Positions 33,762 to 42,733 of a DNA stretch of 64,000 nt are shown in pieces. The position numbers and the translations under genes were made by a program. Within the stretch, counting starts at the first letter, position 1; the number at the start of each line of letters is the position of its first letter. Source of the stretch: Nannocystis sp. (GTDB lineage: Bacteria; Myxococcota_A; Polyangia; Nannocystales; Nannocystaceae); contig NZ_JADJNN010000004.1 of the NCBI RefSeq assembly GCF_016714285.1, positions 372,001 through 436,000 of the forward strand. Reading direction: 5' to 3'. The notes beneath the pieces were generated by a model that did no database searches, had not been told where the DNA came from, and saw only the letters and a list, made by a program, of their open reading frames with translations.

Positions 33762-35552
33762 ATGCGCCGCCCGCTGCTCGCCCTCCTCCTCCTCCTCGCC
33801 TGCCGCCCCGCCGCGTCGACCACGCCGCCGCCCGCGGACCCCGTCCAGGCCACCCAGCCCGCCGCCGACCCCTGGCTCGCCGTCCACCTCGACGAGCCCA
33901 CCGTCCGCGCCCACCTCAACTACCTCGCCGACGACGCCCGCCAGGGCCGCGCCCCCGGCAGCGACGGCGATCGCGAGTCCGCCGCCCACGTACAAGCCGC
34001 GTTCACCCAGCTCGGCCTGCAGCCGGCCTTCGGCGCCAGCTACACCCAGCCCTTCACCCTCACCGACGGCGTCCGTCTGCTCCCCGACCAGCGGCCCAGC
34101 CTGCGCATCGGCGCCGCCGATCTGCCCGTCGATCTGCTCCCCTTCACCCAGTCGACCACCGCCCCGATCAGCGCCCCGCTGGTCTACCTCGGCCACGGCG
34201 TCGACGACTCGCCCGCGCTGCACAAGGCCACCAAGGGCGCGATCGTCGTCGTCCGCGCCGGCGCCCCCGACGACCCTCACCTCGACCCCACCCGCACGCG
34301 CACCCAGAGCAAGCTGATCGCCGCCCGCGATCACGGCGCCGTCGGCTTCATCCTCTGGGACCCCGACAGCGACCTCGCCTTCCCCAACCACGGCGAGGCC
34401 AACGACCTCAAGCTGCCCGCCCTCGCCGTCGGCAAGGCCGGCACCCCCGCCCTGCTCGCCGCCTTCAACGTCAAGCCGACAACTAGCAAGCCCACAACCA
34501 GCAAACCCGACGACGTCCACCACGGCCTCGTCCCCGGCAAGCGCGCCAAACAAAAAGCCAGCCTCCACACCCCGGTCGAGCGCGTCGAGCTCACCACCCA
34601 GAACATCGCCGCCGTCCTCCCCGGCAGCGGCGGCGGCAAACGCATCGTCATCGGCGCCCACGTCGACCACCTCGGCCTCGGCACCGGCAGCTCGCTCGCC
34701 CCCGGTGAGTCCGCCGTGCACAACGGCGCCGACGACAACGCCTCCGGCGTCGCCACCCTGCTCGCCCTCGCCGCCGCGATCGCCAGGGTCCCCGCCGCCG
34801 CCCGCCCCTACGACCTCGAGTTTGTCGCCTTCGGCGCCGAGGAGATGGGCCTGCTCGGCTCCAAGCACTACGTCGGCGCCCTCACGCCCGAGGCCCGCGC
34901 CCGCATCGTCGCCATGCTCAACTTCGACATGGTCGGCCGCCTGCAAGGCGACGCCGTCGTCGTCTCCGGCGTCGGCACCTCCTCCGTGTGGTCGCCCCTC
35001 CTCAACAAGGTCGCGGCCCCGCTGCAGGTGCGCCCCAGCGAGGACGGCTTCGGCGCCTCCGACCAGGCCAGCTTCTACACCGCCGGTCTGCCCGTCCTCC
35101 ACTTCTTCAGCGGCACCCACGCCGACTATCACAAGCCCAGCGACGACCTCGACAAGATCAACTTCCCCGGCGCCGTGGCGATCGGTGATCTCTCGCTCCG
35201 CGTGATCGCCACGCTCATGCAGGAGCAGCCCACCCTCGACTACCTCAAGGTCAGCGCCGCCGCCCCGCGAGCCGGCGGGTTTCGCGTGTCCCTCGGCACC
35301 GTCCCCGACTACGCCGCAAAGGTCGACGGGGTCCAGCTCGCCGACGTGCGCGCTGGAGGAGCCGCCGCCGCCGCCGGCATGCTGGCCGGCGACATCATCA
35401 CCAAGCTCGGCACGCGGGAGATCCACAACTTCGACGACTACATGGCGTGTTTCGCCGAGCTGAAGCCCGGCGTCGCCGTCCCGGCCCAGGTGCTCCGCGC
35501 CGGCAAGCCGATCGATCTGCAGATCACCCCGTCCGCCCCGCAACGCCGCTAG
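33762..35552 (+). CDS. M28-family zinc aminopeptidase lipoprotein with PA and PDZ domains
   Basis: The 596-residue product has a short signal with lipobox 'LLLLAC', a PA-like domain (about residues 110-260), an M28 peptidase core and a C-terminal PDZ domain ('GVQLADVRAGGAAAAAGMLAGDIITKLG'). Metal ligands fit M28: 'VIGAHVDHLGLG', 'HNGADDNASGVATLL', 'FVAFGAEEMGLLGS' and 'FFSGTHADYHKPSDD'. It should trim amino acids from peptides outside the cell, in keeping with a predatory or scavenging life. The ATG is set by the -10-like box. Confidence 0.9.
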   Translation: MRRPLLALLLLLACRPAASTTPPPADPVQATQPAADPWLAVHLDEPTVRAHLNYLADDARQGRAPGSDGDRESAAHVQAAFTQLGLQPAFGASYTQPFTLTDGVRLLPDQRPSLRIGAADLPVDLLPFTQSTTAPISAPLVYLGHGVDDSPALHKATKGAIVVVRAGAPDDPHLDPTRTRTQSKLIAARDHGAVGFILWDPDSDLAFPNHGEANDLKLPALAVGKAGTPALLAAFNVKPTTSKPTTSKPDDVHHGLVPGKRAKQKASLHTPVERVELTTQNIAAVLPGSGGGKRIVIGAHVDHLGLGTGSSLAPGESAVHNGADDNASGVATLLALAAAIARVPAAARPYDLEFVAFGAEEMGLLGSKHYVGALTPEARARIVAMLNFDMVGRLQGDAVVVSGVGTSSVWSPLLNKVAAPLQVRPSEDGFGASDQASFYTAGLPVLHFFSGTHADYHKPSDDLDKINFPGAVAIGDLSLRVIATLMQEQPTLDYLKVSAAAPRAGGFRVSLGTVPDYAAKVDGVQLADVRAGGAAAAAGMLAGDIITKLGTREIHNFDDYMACFAELKPGVAVPAQVLRAGKPIDLQITPSAPQRR

Positions 35553-35687
35553 CACCCGCCCACGGCCCTCCGCGGCCCAATCACCGACAGCAAGATGGGC
35601 GCAGCCCCGGTCCCACCAGACCCGGGCTCGCCGACCTGCGTGAGCCGCGCCGCCGCACCTCGCCCTGCGATCCATGTACATGCCAGC

Positions 35688-35717
35688 TTGACCGCGCGAC
35701 CTCGCCCTTTGTATGAC
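35688..35717 (+). promoter_or_regulatory. Sigma-70-like promoter of the choice-of-anchor-type gene
   Basis: TTGACC (35688-35693) and TATGAC (35712-35717) are 18 bp apart, and a GGAGG ribosome-binding site (35731-35735) precedes ATG 35742. This is a classical leadered promoter, in contrast to the leaderless ones elsewhere in the window. Confidence 0.55.
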
Positions 35718-35741
35718 CAAGGGAACTAGCGGAGGCTCGGC

Positions 35742-37082
35742 ATGCGAACGATCCGGACGAGACTGGGCAGCGGCTCCTATATCACCGTCTTGTTGTGCCT
35801 CCCCTGCGGGGCCTGCGTCCTCCAGCAGCCGAACGGCACCACCGACATCAACCTCGACACCGGCAGCGAGACCACCCAGATCTCCGGCGCCGACAGCAGC
35901 AGCGGCGACACCGGCAGCAGCAGCAGCGGCGCCGAGGCCAGCGGCAGCTCGTCGGGCGCGAACGACAGCGACGCCGACAGCAGCAGCGGCGCCCCGAACC
36001 TCTGCGGCAACGGCAATATCGACCCCGGAGAGGCCTGCGACGGCAACCTCAACCCCACCAACTGCACCGACCTGGACCCCGAGTACAACGGCGGCACCGC
36101 CATGTGCGGCCCCGACTGTCAGTACGACATCAGCATGTGCGTGCGCTGCGAGGCCCCCGAGCTGGCCCCCTGCGACGCCGACAACGACGACCCCTTCAAC
36201 GCGATCGAGCTCGACTGCGACCTGAACCCCGGCTGGGATCACGGCAACTCGGTCTCCCTCAGCGCGCGCAACCTCGACTCCGGCGATCCCACCGCCCTCC
36301 GCGTGCTGTCCCGCTACGGCAACCACCCCAGCGCCTTCACCCCGCGAGCGGGTGAGCGCGCCCTCCTCATCAGCACCAGCAGCCTCCCCCCCGTCGACCC
36401 CGACACCGGCGTGCTCACCCTCGACCCCGGCAGCATGAGCCCCGGCGTCAACAACGGTAACCCGGACTCGAACACCGGCCTCCCCGACAGCGTGATCGTC
36501 AAGGCCCAGCCCGGCGGCAACCCGGCGCTCATGCAGTGCGCCCCCGACAAGGACTGCTCCAACACCCTGCAGGGCCAGTGGGACGACACCAGCAACGTGT
36601 ACGACCTCTTCTACGTCGAGTTCGAGACCGTCGTCCCGCAGGGCACCCACGGCTACGAGCTCGACCTCGCCTTCTTCACCGCCCACTACCCCGACTACAA
36701 CGAGAGCGACCACAACGACATCTTCGTGCTGTGGTCGCAGAGCGAGCGCTACGTCGGCAACGTCACCTACCTGCGCGACGGCGACAAGCTCGAGCCGATG
36801 CGCCTCCCCGAGCTCGTCGCCGCCGGCTGGCTGACCCTCGACGGCACCAAGGCCCCCGAGCTCGCCGGCACCGGCTTCCACGGCCAGGACAAGCCCGGCG
36901 GCGGCACCCGCTGGCTCACCGTCGCCGGCCCCGCCACCCCCGGCGAGAGCCTCACCCTCGCGATCGCCGCCTTCGACCTCAACGAGGCGATCTTCGACTC
37001 CGCGCTCCTGGTCGACAACTTCCGCTGGACCTGCAGCGGCTGCGACCTGGGCGTCGACTGCGGCCTGCGCTTGCAGCAGTGA
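35742..37082 (+). CDS. Surface protein with Cys-rich repeat and choice-of-anchor-L-like domain
   Basis: The 446-residue product has a signal sequence ending near a Cys ('LPCGACVLQ', possible lipobox), a Ser/Asp/Gly-rich linker to about residue 85, a myxobacterial Cys-rich motif 'CGNGNIDPGEACDG' (DUF4215 type), and a large beta domain from about 150 to 440 resembling choice-of-anchor L ('FYVEFETVVPQGTHGYELDLAFFTAHYPDY...DIFVLWSQSERY'). Such proteins are exposed on the cell surface, often for adhesion. A strong promoter and GGAGG site precede it. Confidence 0.65.
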   Translation: MRTIRTRLGSGSYITVLLCLPCGACVLQQPNGTTDINLDTGSETTQISGADSSSGDTGSSSSGAEASGSSSGANDSDADSSSGAPNLCGNGNIDPGEACDGNLNPTNCTDLDPEYNGGTAMCGPDCQYDISMCVRCEAPELAPCDADNDDPFNAIELDCDLNPGWDHGNSVSLSARNLDSGDPTALRVLSRYGNHPSAFTPRAGERALLISTSSLPPVDPDTGVLTLDPGSMSPGVNNGNPDSNTGLPDSVIVKAQPGGNPALMQCAPDKDCSNTLQGQWDDTSNVYDLFYVEFETVVPQGTHGYELDLAFFTAHYPDYNESDHNDIFVLWSQSERYVGNVTYLRDGDKLEPMRLPELVAAGWLTLDGTKAPELAGTGFHGQDKPGGGTRWLTVAGPATPGESLTLAIAAFDLNEAIFDSALLVDNFRWTCSGCDLGVDCGLRLQQ

Positions 37083-37166
37083 CAGCGCGCCCGACTCACG
37101 CGGTGGCCTTGCCTCGGTCGATGCCCCAGGGGCCCCCAGGCCGCCCGCGTCGCCCCGCGAGCAGGA

Positions 37167-37172
37167 TATCCT
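37167..37172 (+). promoter_or_regulatory. Putative -10 box of leaderless promoter (TATCCT)
   Basis: TATCCT ends 6 nt before ATG 37179. Confidence 0.5.
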
Positions 37173-37178
37173 GCTGCC

Positions 37179-37877
37179 ATGCTCCGCCCTGGCTTTGTCC
37201 TCGCCCTCTCTCTGCTCGTCGCCTGCGGCGGCGGTGACACCAACTCGAGCAGCGCCTCGACCACCGACGCCTCGACCGCCACCACCACCGCCAGCGAGAC
37301 CGGCTCCGCCGCGACCGGCAGCGGCGACAGCAGCGGGGACACCCCGACCACCGACACCCCGACCACCGCCGCCCCGACCACCGGCGACGAGTCCGGCACC
37401 ACCGGCGGCGCCGCCTTCTGCAACGGCTGGCAAGGCGACGACGGCGAGCCCGACCTCGTCCTCCACGACAAGGACGGCAACAAGTTGATGGACGGCAGCA
37501 CCCTCCCGCTCGAGTGCGGCGCCCAGGGCATCTTCATGTTCGGCCTCTACCCGACCTTCGGCGGCTTCACCCCGGCCAGCGACCTCATCGACTTCGCCGC
37601 GGTCGTCGACGTCGACGGCTTCAACACCAACCCCGAGGGCCACTTCTACAGCGCCGACCCGATCGCCTACTACCTCGGCTGCGAGCCCCTCGACGGCGGC
37701 GTCTCCGGCGTCGTCCCGATCTTCCCGCTCGACAACCTCGCCGACCTCACCGCCCTCAACGGCCTCTACGCGGCCCTCCACGTCGTCCTCCACACCCCGG
37801 ACGGCGACATCACCCGCGACCTCCAGGTCAAGCTGTCCGTCGTCAAGGACGCCTCCTGGGACTTCTGCGGCGGCTGA
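37179..37877 (+). CDS. Lipoprotein with Ser/Thr-rich linker, unknown domain
   Basis: The 232-residue product has a signal peptide with lipobox 'LSLLVAC' and a linker of Thr/Ser/Ala/Asp (residues 22-80) that includes 'TPTTDTPTTAAPTT' repeats. The mature domain of about 150 residues ('FCNGWQGDDGEPDLVLHDKDGN...ECGAQGIFMFGLYPTFGGF') is probably all-beta and not recognised. Likely exposed on the outer surface. The start is supported by a TATCCT box 6 nt upstream. Convergent with the lipoprotein gene at 37925; an 11-G run lies in the gap. Confidence 0.7.
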   Translation: MLRPGFVLALSLLVACGGGDTNSSSASTTDASTATTTASETGSAATGSGDSSGDTPTTDTPTTAAPTTGDESGTTGGAAFCNGWQGDDGEPDLVLHDKDGNKLMDGSTLPLECGAQGIFMFGLYPTFGGFTPASDLIDFAAVVDVDGFNTNPEGHFYSADPIAYYLGCEPLDGGVSGVVPIFPLDNLADLTALNGLYAALHVVLHTPDGDITRDLQVKLSVVKDASWDFCGG

Positions 37878-37890
37878 TCCGCGCCCCGGC

Positions 37891-37901
37891 GGGGGGGGGG
37901 G
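37891..37901 (+). repeat. Poly-G run (11)
   Basis: Eleven consecutive G lie between two convergent genes. A much longer G run lies about 390 bp away. Confidence 0.8.
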
Positions 37902-37924
37902 CAGCACGCCGCGGCCAAGCCGAC

Positions 37925-38227
37925 TCACCAGCTCGGCTTCTCCACCTCGGGCCCCGGATCAGGCTTCGCCGAACCACCGCCGCTCGCAGCGGCCCCGGCC
38001 GTCGCCCCCGCGCCCGCGGTGGCCGCCGCCGGATCGACCGGCGCCACCGCCGGAGCCGGCGGCGCGACGGGAGGCTGCGCGGTGGCAGCGGGCGCAGCCG
38101 GCGGCGTCGCGGCCTTGGCCTCGACCTTCGCGTCGGCCTTCTTCTCCTCGCCCTTGCACCCGGGGGCGCCCGCAGCGGTGGCCAGCAGAACGGTCATGGC
38201 GAGGAACTTCTCGGCGTCGATCTTCAT
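37925..38227 (-). CDS. Small Ala/Pro-rich lipoprotein
   Basis: The 100-residue product starts at ATG 38227 with a signal ending in 'AGAPGC' followed by 'KGEEKKADAKVEAKAA' and an Ala/Pro/Val-rich low-complexity body. The frame extends upstream through the poly-G tract as poly-Pro, but ATG 38227 is placed by a TAGCTT box 7 nt upstream and a proper signal. Function unknown; a small outer-membrane or spacer lipoprotein is plausible. It lies downstream of the cytochrome b-c gene in the same direction. Confidence 0.6.
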   Translation of the reverse strand: MKIDAEKFLAMTVLLATAAGAPGCKGEEKKADAKVEAKAATPPAAPAATAQPPVAPPAPAVAPVDPAAATAGAGATAGAAASGGGSAKPDPGPEVEKPSW

Positions 38228-38234
38228 GCCCGCG

Positions 38235-38240
38235 AAGCTA
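38235..38240 (-). promoter_or_regulatory. Putative -10 box of leaderless promoter (TAGCTT)
   Basis: On the minus strand TAGCTT ends 7 nt before ATG 38227. Confidence 0.4.
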
Positions 38241-38285
38241 CCAGACCTCGCCGCGACGGTCACGATGCCGACTGGGGCGGGGGGG

Positions 38286-38321
<36 letters not shown>

Positions 38322-38370
38322 TGGCGATCGACGGCGACCGGGACCCCTCCAGGGCGCACCGCGGCCCGGC

Positions 38371-40080
38371 TCACTCGCGCGGCCGCTGCTCGGCCACGTA
38401 CTGCGCCAGCGCCTCGATCTCCGCCGGGCTCAGCTTGCCCGCGAACTTCGGCATCTCCGCCGTATCCCCGTACAGGTCCTTCGCGCTCGAGTCCGCGATG
38501 CTACGGGCGATCCACGCCGCGGTCCCGCGACCCGCCAGAGTCGGCCCCGTGCTGTCTTTCCCGGCCTCGACCTCGTGGCAGCTGCTGCACTCGAGCTTGC
38601 CGTCCCACAGCGCCTTGCCCTTCGCCACCAGCGCCGCGTCGCTCGCCCCCAGCTCCGGCCCGCCGAGGCTATGCACATACTCGACCACCGCCGCCAGCTC
38701 CGCGTCACTCACCGCCTCGACCGACAGCGGCTCCATCGTCTTGTGCGCCTTGGTCCCGCCGTAGAAGCGCTTGTCGCCCGGATCACGAATCAGCGCCGTC
38801 AGCCACGCGCGCCCGCCGTAATCGACGAAGCTCGGCGCCTCGGCCCCGCCCTTGCCCTCGATCGTATGACAGGTCGCGCAGTGCTCCTTGAACAGCTTGC
38901 GCGTCTGGTTCTTCGGGTCGTTGTCGAACACCGCCACCCCGCCCGCCACCGGCACCCCGAGCAGCGCCAGGGCCCGCGCCTGCGCCGACTCCTTCTCGGC
39001 CACCTCGAGCCCGTGCTGATAGCTCTCGTTGGCCGCGTCCTCCGCCATCGCGATCCCCGTCAACGCGGTCACACCGGCCATCAGCAGCCCCACGATGGTC
39101 AGCACCGGCCAGCGGCTGCTGGCCTTGCGCGTCTTGGCCCGGTCGATCCACGGCAGCGCGAACAAGGTCACCGCCACCGCCCCCGGCAGCAGCACCGTGG
39201 CGACGATCTGCAGCGGCCCCTCGAAGTACTTGAGCAGCTGATACAGGAACAGGAAGTACCACTCCGGCCGGGCCACGAAGTTGCTCGCCGGATCGGCCGG
39301 CGCGAACAGGTCGGCCCCGTGCGTCTGGTACGTCAGCAGCACCAGCGCCGCCCCGCACAGCGCCATCGCCAGCACGTCGAGGAACAGCTGATTCGGCCAG
39401 AACGGCTGCGCCTTGCGCTTCAACTCCGCCGCGCTGAGCCCCGCCGGCGGCGTCACGCCGTGGCGGCGAAACAGCGCCAGGTGGCCGACCAGCAGCAGGG
39501 TCAGCGATATCGGCAGCACGAACACATGCAGCGCATAAAACCGGGTGATCGTCAGGTTGCCGTACTCCGGCCCGCCCTGGATCGCCTGCTGCATCGGCTC
39601 GCCGCCCGGCACCGAGCCCATGATCCCGGTCGCCACCTGCGTCGCCCAGTAGCCCTTCTGGTCCCACGGCAGCAGATATCCGGTCAGCGCAAAGGCCAGC
39701 ACCAGCCCGCCCATCGCCAGCCCCGTCCACCAGTTCACCTCACGCGGCGCGCGATAGGCCCCCGCCCACACCACCTGCAGCATGTGCAGGATCACCGCCA
39801 CCACCATCGCCGACGACCCGTGGTGATGCAGCCCGCGGAGGAACCACCCGGCCGCGACCTGGTCGTTCAAATACGCCGTGCTCGCCCACGCCGCGCTCGC
39901 CGACGGGCTGTAATAAAACCCGAGCAAGATCCCCAGCACCACCTGCTGCATGAACAGATAGGTCAGCACCGACCCGAACACATATTGCACCCGGGCCCCG
40001 CCCTCCACCTCCTCATTCAGCGCGTGGCCCATCAGGGTCCTTAGCCCCGTGCGCGCCTCGATCCAGTCGAGTATGCGCAT
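38371..40080 (-). CDS. Cytochrome b fused to a two-heme cytochrome c domain (bc complex)
   Basis: The 569-residue product joins a complete cytochrome b (residues 1-360) to two c-type heme domains. The b part has the paired-His helices ('FLRGLHHHGSSAMVVAVILHMLQ' and 'FYALHVFVLPISLTLLLVGH') and the Qo-type 'PEWYFLFLYQLLKYF'. The c part has 'CATCH' near residue 420 and 'CSSCH' near 520. Together with the Rieske protein it forms a quinol:cytochrome c oxidoreductase that pumps protons. ATG 40080 overlaps the Rieske stop by one base. No separate cytochrome c1 gene is nearby. Confidence 0.92.
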   Translation of the reverse strand: MRILDWIEARTGLRTLMGHALNEEVEGGARVQYVFGSVLTYLFMQQVVLGILLGFYYSPSASAAWASTAYLNDQVAAGWFLRGLHHHGSSAMVVAVILHMLQVVWAGAYRAPREVNWWTGLAMGGLVLAFALTGYLLPWDQKGYWATQVATGIMGSVPGGEPMQQAIQGGPEYGNLTITRFYALHVFVLPISLTLLLVGHLALFRRHGVTPPAGLSAAELKRKAQPFWPNQLFLDVLAMALCGAALVLLTYQTHGADLFAPADPASNFVARPEWYFLFLYQLLKYFEGPLQIVATVLLPGAVAVTLFALPWIDRAKTRKASSRWPVLTIVGLLMAGVTALTGIAMAEDAANESYQHGLEVAEKESAQARALALLGVPVAGGVAVFDNDPKNQTRKLFKEHCATCHTIEGKGGAEAPSFVDYGGRAWLTALIRDPGDKRFYGGTKAHKTMEPLSVEAVSDAELAAVVEYVHSLGGPELGASDAALVAKGKALWDGKLECSSCHEVEAGKDSTGPTLAGRGTAAWIARSIADSSAKDLYGDTAEMPKFAGKLSPAEIEALAQYVAEQRPRE

Positions 40081-40649
40081 TACACCGGCTCCTTGTGCGG
40101 CACGCCCTGGCGGAAGCGCTGGAAGCGGATCGCCACCAACCCGTCCTTCTCCTCGATCTCCAGCGTGTCGAGCGGCCGCGGCGACGGCCCGCCCTCCACC
40201 ACCCCGGTCGCCGTGAACGCCGAGCGGTGGCACGGACACTTGAACTTGGCCTCCCCCGGCTCGTAATCCACCGCGCAGCCCAGGTGCGGGCACGCCGTCG
40301 AGAACGCCTGCAGCTTCCCGTCCACCTCAACCACCCAGCACGACCCCAGCTTCACGTCGCGCTCGCGGCTCCACGCGTCGACCCGGTCCGCGTGCAGATC
40401 GATCCGCACCGGCGTCGCCGAGAACTGCGTGCGCGCCCCCACCGGCAGGAACGCCCCGACCGCCCGCTCGCGCCCCAGCGGATACAGCAGATACCCGACC
40501 GCCGGCGCCGCCGGGATCGCGGCCAAGCCACAGCCCAGCACGCCGACGCCGAGCTTGAGCAGCCCCCGCCGCGACGCCGCCTCGGGCGACCTGTCCTCGG
40601 GGTCATGTGCCGCGCCGTCCGGCGCCCCTCGATCATCGCTGCTGCTCAT
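40080..40649 (-). CDS. Rieske iron-sulfur protein (bc complex)
   Basis: The 189-residue product has an N-terminal twin-Arg-like 'SRRGLLKLGVGVLGCGLA' membrane anchor and a Rieske domain with both cluster motifs, 'CPHLGC' and 'CPCHRSAF', each supplying one Cys and one His to the 2Fe-2S cluster. It passes electrons from quinol to the cytochrome c part encoded next. Minus-strand promoter TATGCT lies about 22 nt upstream, with a GAGGTG ribosome-binding site. The stop overlaps the next start. Confidence 0.93.
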   Translation of the reverse strand: MSSSDDRGAPDGAAHDPEDRSPEAASRRGLLKLGVGVLGCGLAAIPAAPAVGYLLYPLGRERAVGAFLPVGARTQFSATPVRIDLHADRVDAWSRERDVKLGSCWVVEVDGKLQAFSTACPHLGCAVDYEPGEAKFKCPCHRSAFTATGVVEGGPSPRPLDTLEIEEKDGLVAIRFQRFRQGVPHKEPV

Positions 40650-40730
40650 GCAAGCACCTCGGTCGCCGCAGCATACCTGGAACAACGTCCCGCGTGCGGC
40701 CCCGTACGCGACGGCGCAGTGACTGCGCGC

Positions 40731-40736
40731 TACCAT
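40731..40736 (+). promoter_or_regulatory. Putative -10 box of leaderless promoter (TACCAT)
   Basis: TACCAT is followed by CGCCGC and then GTG 40743; the same CGCCGC spacer occurs at other genes here. Confidence 0.5.
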
Positions 40737-40742
40737 CGCCGC

Positions 40743-41615
40743 GTGCAGCGCCTCCTCCGCCCCGCCCCCGGGCCCAGCACCCTCAAGCTCACCCGCTGGG
40801 GCGGCACCCGCCTCGCCGCCCTCCGCGACCATCCCGACCCCACCGCTCGCGTCGGCGAGTCCTGGGAATTCTCGACCCTCCCCGATCACACGAGCCGCGT
40901 CGGCGATCGCCCGCTCACCGAGCTCCTCGGCGGCCCCCTGCCCTTCCTCGCCAAGCTGATCGACACCGCCCTCCCGCTCAGCGTCCAGGTCCACCCCGGC
41001 GACACGGCCAACATCCCCGATCGCCCCGACCGCCCCGGCAAGGAGGAGGCCTGGGTGATCCTCGCCGCCGACCCCGGCGCGACCGTCTGGGCCGGCCTCG
41101 CCGACACCTGCACGCCCGCCGACTTCCGCAGCGCCGTGGCCGCTGGCGCGCCCCTCCTGGCCCTCCTGCGGGCGATCCCCGTCGTCACCGGCAGCGTCGT
41201 CCTGGTCCCCGCCCGCACCGTCCACGCGATCGGCGGCGGAATCCTGCTCGCCGAGATCCAGCAGCCCAGCGACTGCACCTACCGCTTCCACGACCACGGC
41301 AGCGAGCGCCCGATCCAGCCGCGCGAGGCCCTCGCCGCCGTCGACCTCGAGCAACAACCCCACGTCTGGCAACCAGGCAGCCCGCCCGCCACGCTCCGCG
41401 GCCGCCACCTCCAGCTCGAGATCCTCGGCCCCGGCGCCCACCGCCGCGACCGCCCGCGCGCCCCCACCCTCGTCATCCCTGCCCGCGGCCACCTCGACCT
41501 GCACGCCCCCGGGGAGCACCAGCAGCTCGCCGCCAGCGACCTCGCCCTCGCCCGCAGCGGCCCGTTCTGGCTCGAGCTCCCGCCTGGCTCCCTCGCCGTC
41601 CTCGGCCACATCTGA
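40743..41615 (+). CDS. manA: Mannose-6-phosphate isomerase, type I (cupin)
   Basis: The 290-residue product matches class I phosphomannose isomerases: 'WGGTRLAAL' and 'GESWEFSTLP' at the start, the zinc-site 'PLSVQVHPGD' with His, 'KEEAWVILAADPGATVWAGL', and 'LVPARTVHAIGGGILLAEIQQPSDCTYRFHDHG' with further ligands. It converts fructose-6-phosphate and mannose-6-phosphate, feeding GDP-mannose and surface polysaccharide. It is shorter than E. coli ManA and resembles the compact Gram-positive type. GTG 40743 is set by the -10 box. Divergent from the Rieske gene. Confidence 0.9.
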   Translation: MQRLLRPAPGPSTLKLTRWGGTRLAALRDHPDPTARVGESWEFSTLPDHTSRVGDRPLTELLGGPLPFLAKLIDTALPLSVQVHPGDTANIPDRPDRPGKEEAWVILAADPGATVWAGLADTCTPADFRSAVAAGAPLLALLRAIPVVTGSVVLVPARTVHAIGGGILLAEIQQPSDCTYRFHDHGSERPIQPREALAAVDLEQQPHVWQPGSPPATLRGRHLQLEILGPGAHRRDRPRAPTLVIPARGHLDLHAPGEHQQLAASDLALARSGPFWLELPPGSLAVLGHI

Positions 41616-41817
41616 GCGGCCGCATTTGCGGGACCTGGACGACAGTCGAGCCCCCCTGCGATCCGCCCCCGATCCGCCACCAGGCCCGCGCTGCGTGGCG
41701 ATCCGCCGCGTCGCGGACCACCACCCTCGCCTGCCTCCAGACCGGCCAAGTCCGCGACATCCCTCGCCCGCGCGACCGACACGCGGCTTGCTACCATCCG
41801 CCCCGGAGACCGCCACC
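41616..41817. other. Intergenic region with repeated GATCCGCC words
   Basis: This 202-bp gap shows GATCCGCC three times (about 41659-41711) and a TACCAT box near 41792 followed by GGAG, a probable leadered promoter for the next gene. No coding sequence was supported. Confidence 0.35.
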
Positions 41818-42657
41818 ATGTCGCTCGCTCGCAGCCTGTCCCTCGCCCCGCTCGCCCTGCTCCTCACCGGCCCGGGGTGTTTCCTCGCCAACAGCGACCA
41901 GCTCAGCAACATCGAGATGCGCGAGGCCCTCGACGAGGTCGTGCTCGAGGGTCAGGGCCAGTCCGTCGAGAACGAGATCATCGAGATCACCACCGACTTC
42001 ACGATCGGCGCCGGCGTGGCCGAGGCCGCCGCCGCCCTCCGCGACGCGATCGCCAGCCAGATCCCCTGCTCCACGATCACCGCCGACAACGACACCCTCA
42101 CCATCGACTTCGGCGTGCTGGGGGACGAGTGCGTCTACAACGGCCACACCTTCGCCGGCGTCGTCACCATCACCATCGCCCACGACCCCGCCAGCAAGCA
42201 GACCACCGTCGATCACAGCTACCAGGACCTCACCAACGGCGTCGTCACCCTCAACGGCAGCAAGCTCGTCACCTGGACCGACGCCGCCCGCCACGTCGTC
42301 AGCGACCTCGACGTCGAGCGCGACGGCAAGACCGCCCACACCAGCTCCGACCGCACGCAGACCCTCCTCGACCCCGCCGCCGGCCTCCTCGGCGGCATCG
42401 AGATCAACGGCGAGCGCGACTGGGACAACGACAAGGGCAACTGGAAGCTAGCGATCGATGGCGTCGAGCTGCGCTGGATCGACCCGGTCCCGCAGGCGGG
42501 CAGCTACACCCTCACCACGCCCAAGGGCAAGACCGCCGTCCTCGGCTTCAGCCGCGTCGACGACGACACCATCGCCGTCACCCTCAGCGGCGGTCGCACG
42601 GACCGCGTCTTCCACGTCACCAGCACCGGCGTCGTCAGCGACGAGGGCGACGCCTGA
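41818..42657 (+). CDS. Lipoprotein of unknown function
   Basis: The 279-residue product starts with a signal peptide ending 'LLLTGPGC', a plausible lipobox. The mature protein is beta-rich with repeated Thr/Asp/Gly strands ('TIDFGVLGDECVYNGHTFAGVVTITIAHDP'), and no family was recognised. It lacks the Ser/Thr linker of its neighbours. Upstream GGAG and a TACCAT box suggest its own promoter. Likely outer-membrane anchored. Confidence 0.65.
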   Translation: MSLARSLSLAPLALLLTGPGCFLANSDQLSNIEMREALDEVVLEGQGQSVENEIIEITTDFTIGAGVAEAAAALRDAIASQIPCSTITADNDTLTIDFGVLGDECVYNGHTFAGVVTITIAHDPASKQTTVDHSYQDLTNGVVTLNGSKLVTWTDAARHVVSDLDVERDGKTAHTSSDRTQTLLDPAAGLLGGIEINGERDWDNDKGNWKLAIDGVELRWIDPVPQAGSYTLTTPKGKTAVLGFSRVDDDTIAVTLSGGRTDRVFHVTSTGVVSDEGDA

Positions 42658-42721
42658 GCCGGGCGCCCACGCGCCCACGCACCCGCCACGGCCGACCCCC
42701 CGCCGGCCCCGCCGGTTCGCG

Positions 42722-42727
42722 TATCAT
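42722..42727 (+). promoter_or_regulatory. Putative -10 box of leaderless promoter (TATCAT)
   Basis: TATCAT-CGCCGC-ATG: the box ends exactly 6 nt before ATG 42734. Confidence 0.55.
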
Positions 42728-42733
42728 CGCCGC

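Noticed and set aside
33615..37928. A 1437-residue open frame on the minus strand
   Set aside because: It lies opposite the M28 peptidase and two surface protein genes and is Val/Gly/Ala/Glu-rich without motifs; long antisense frames are normal at this GC content.
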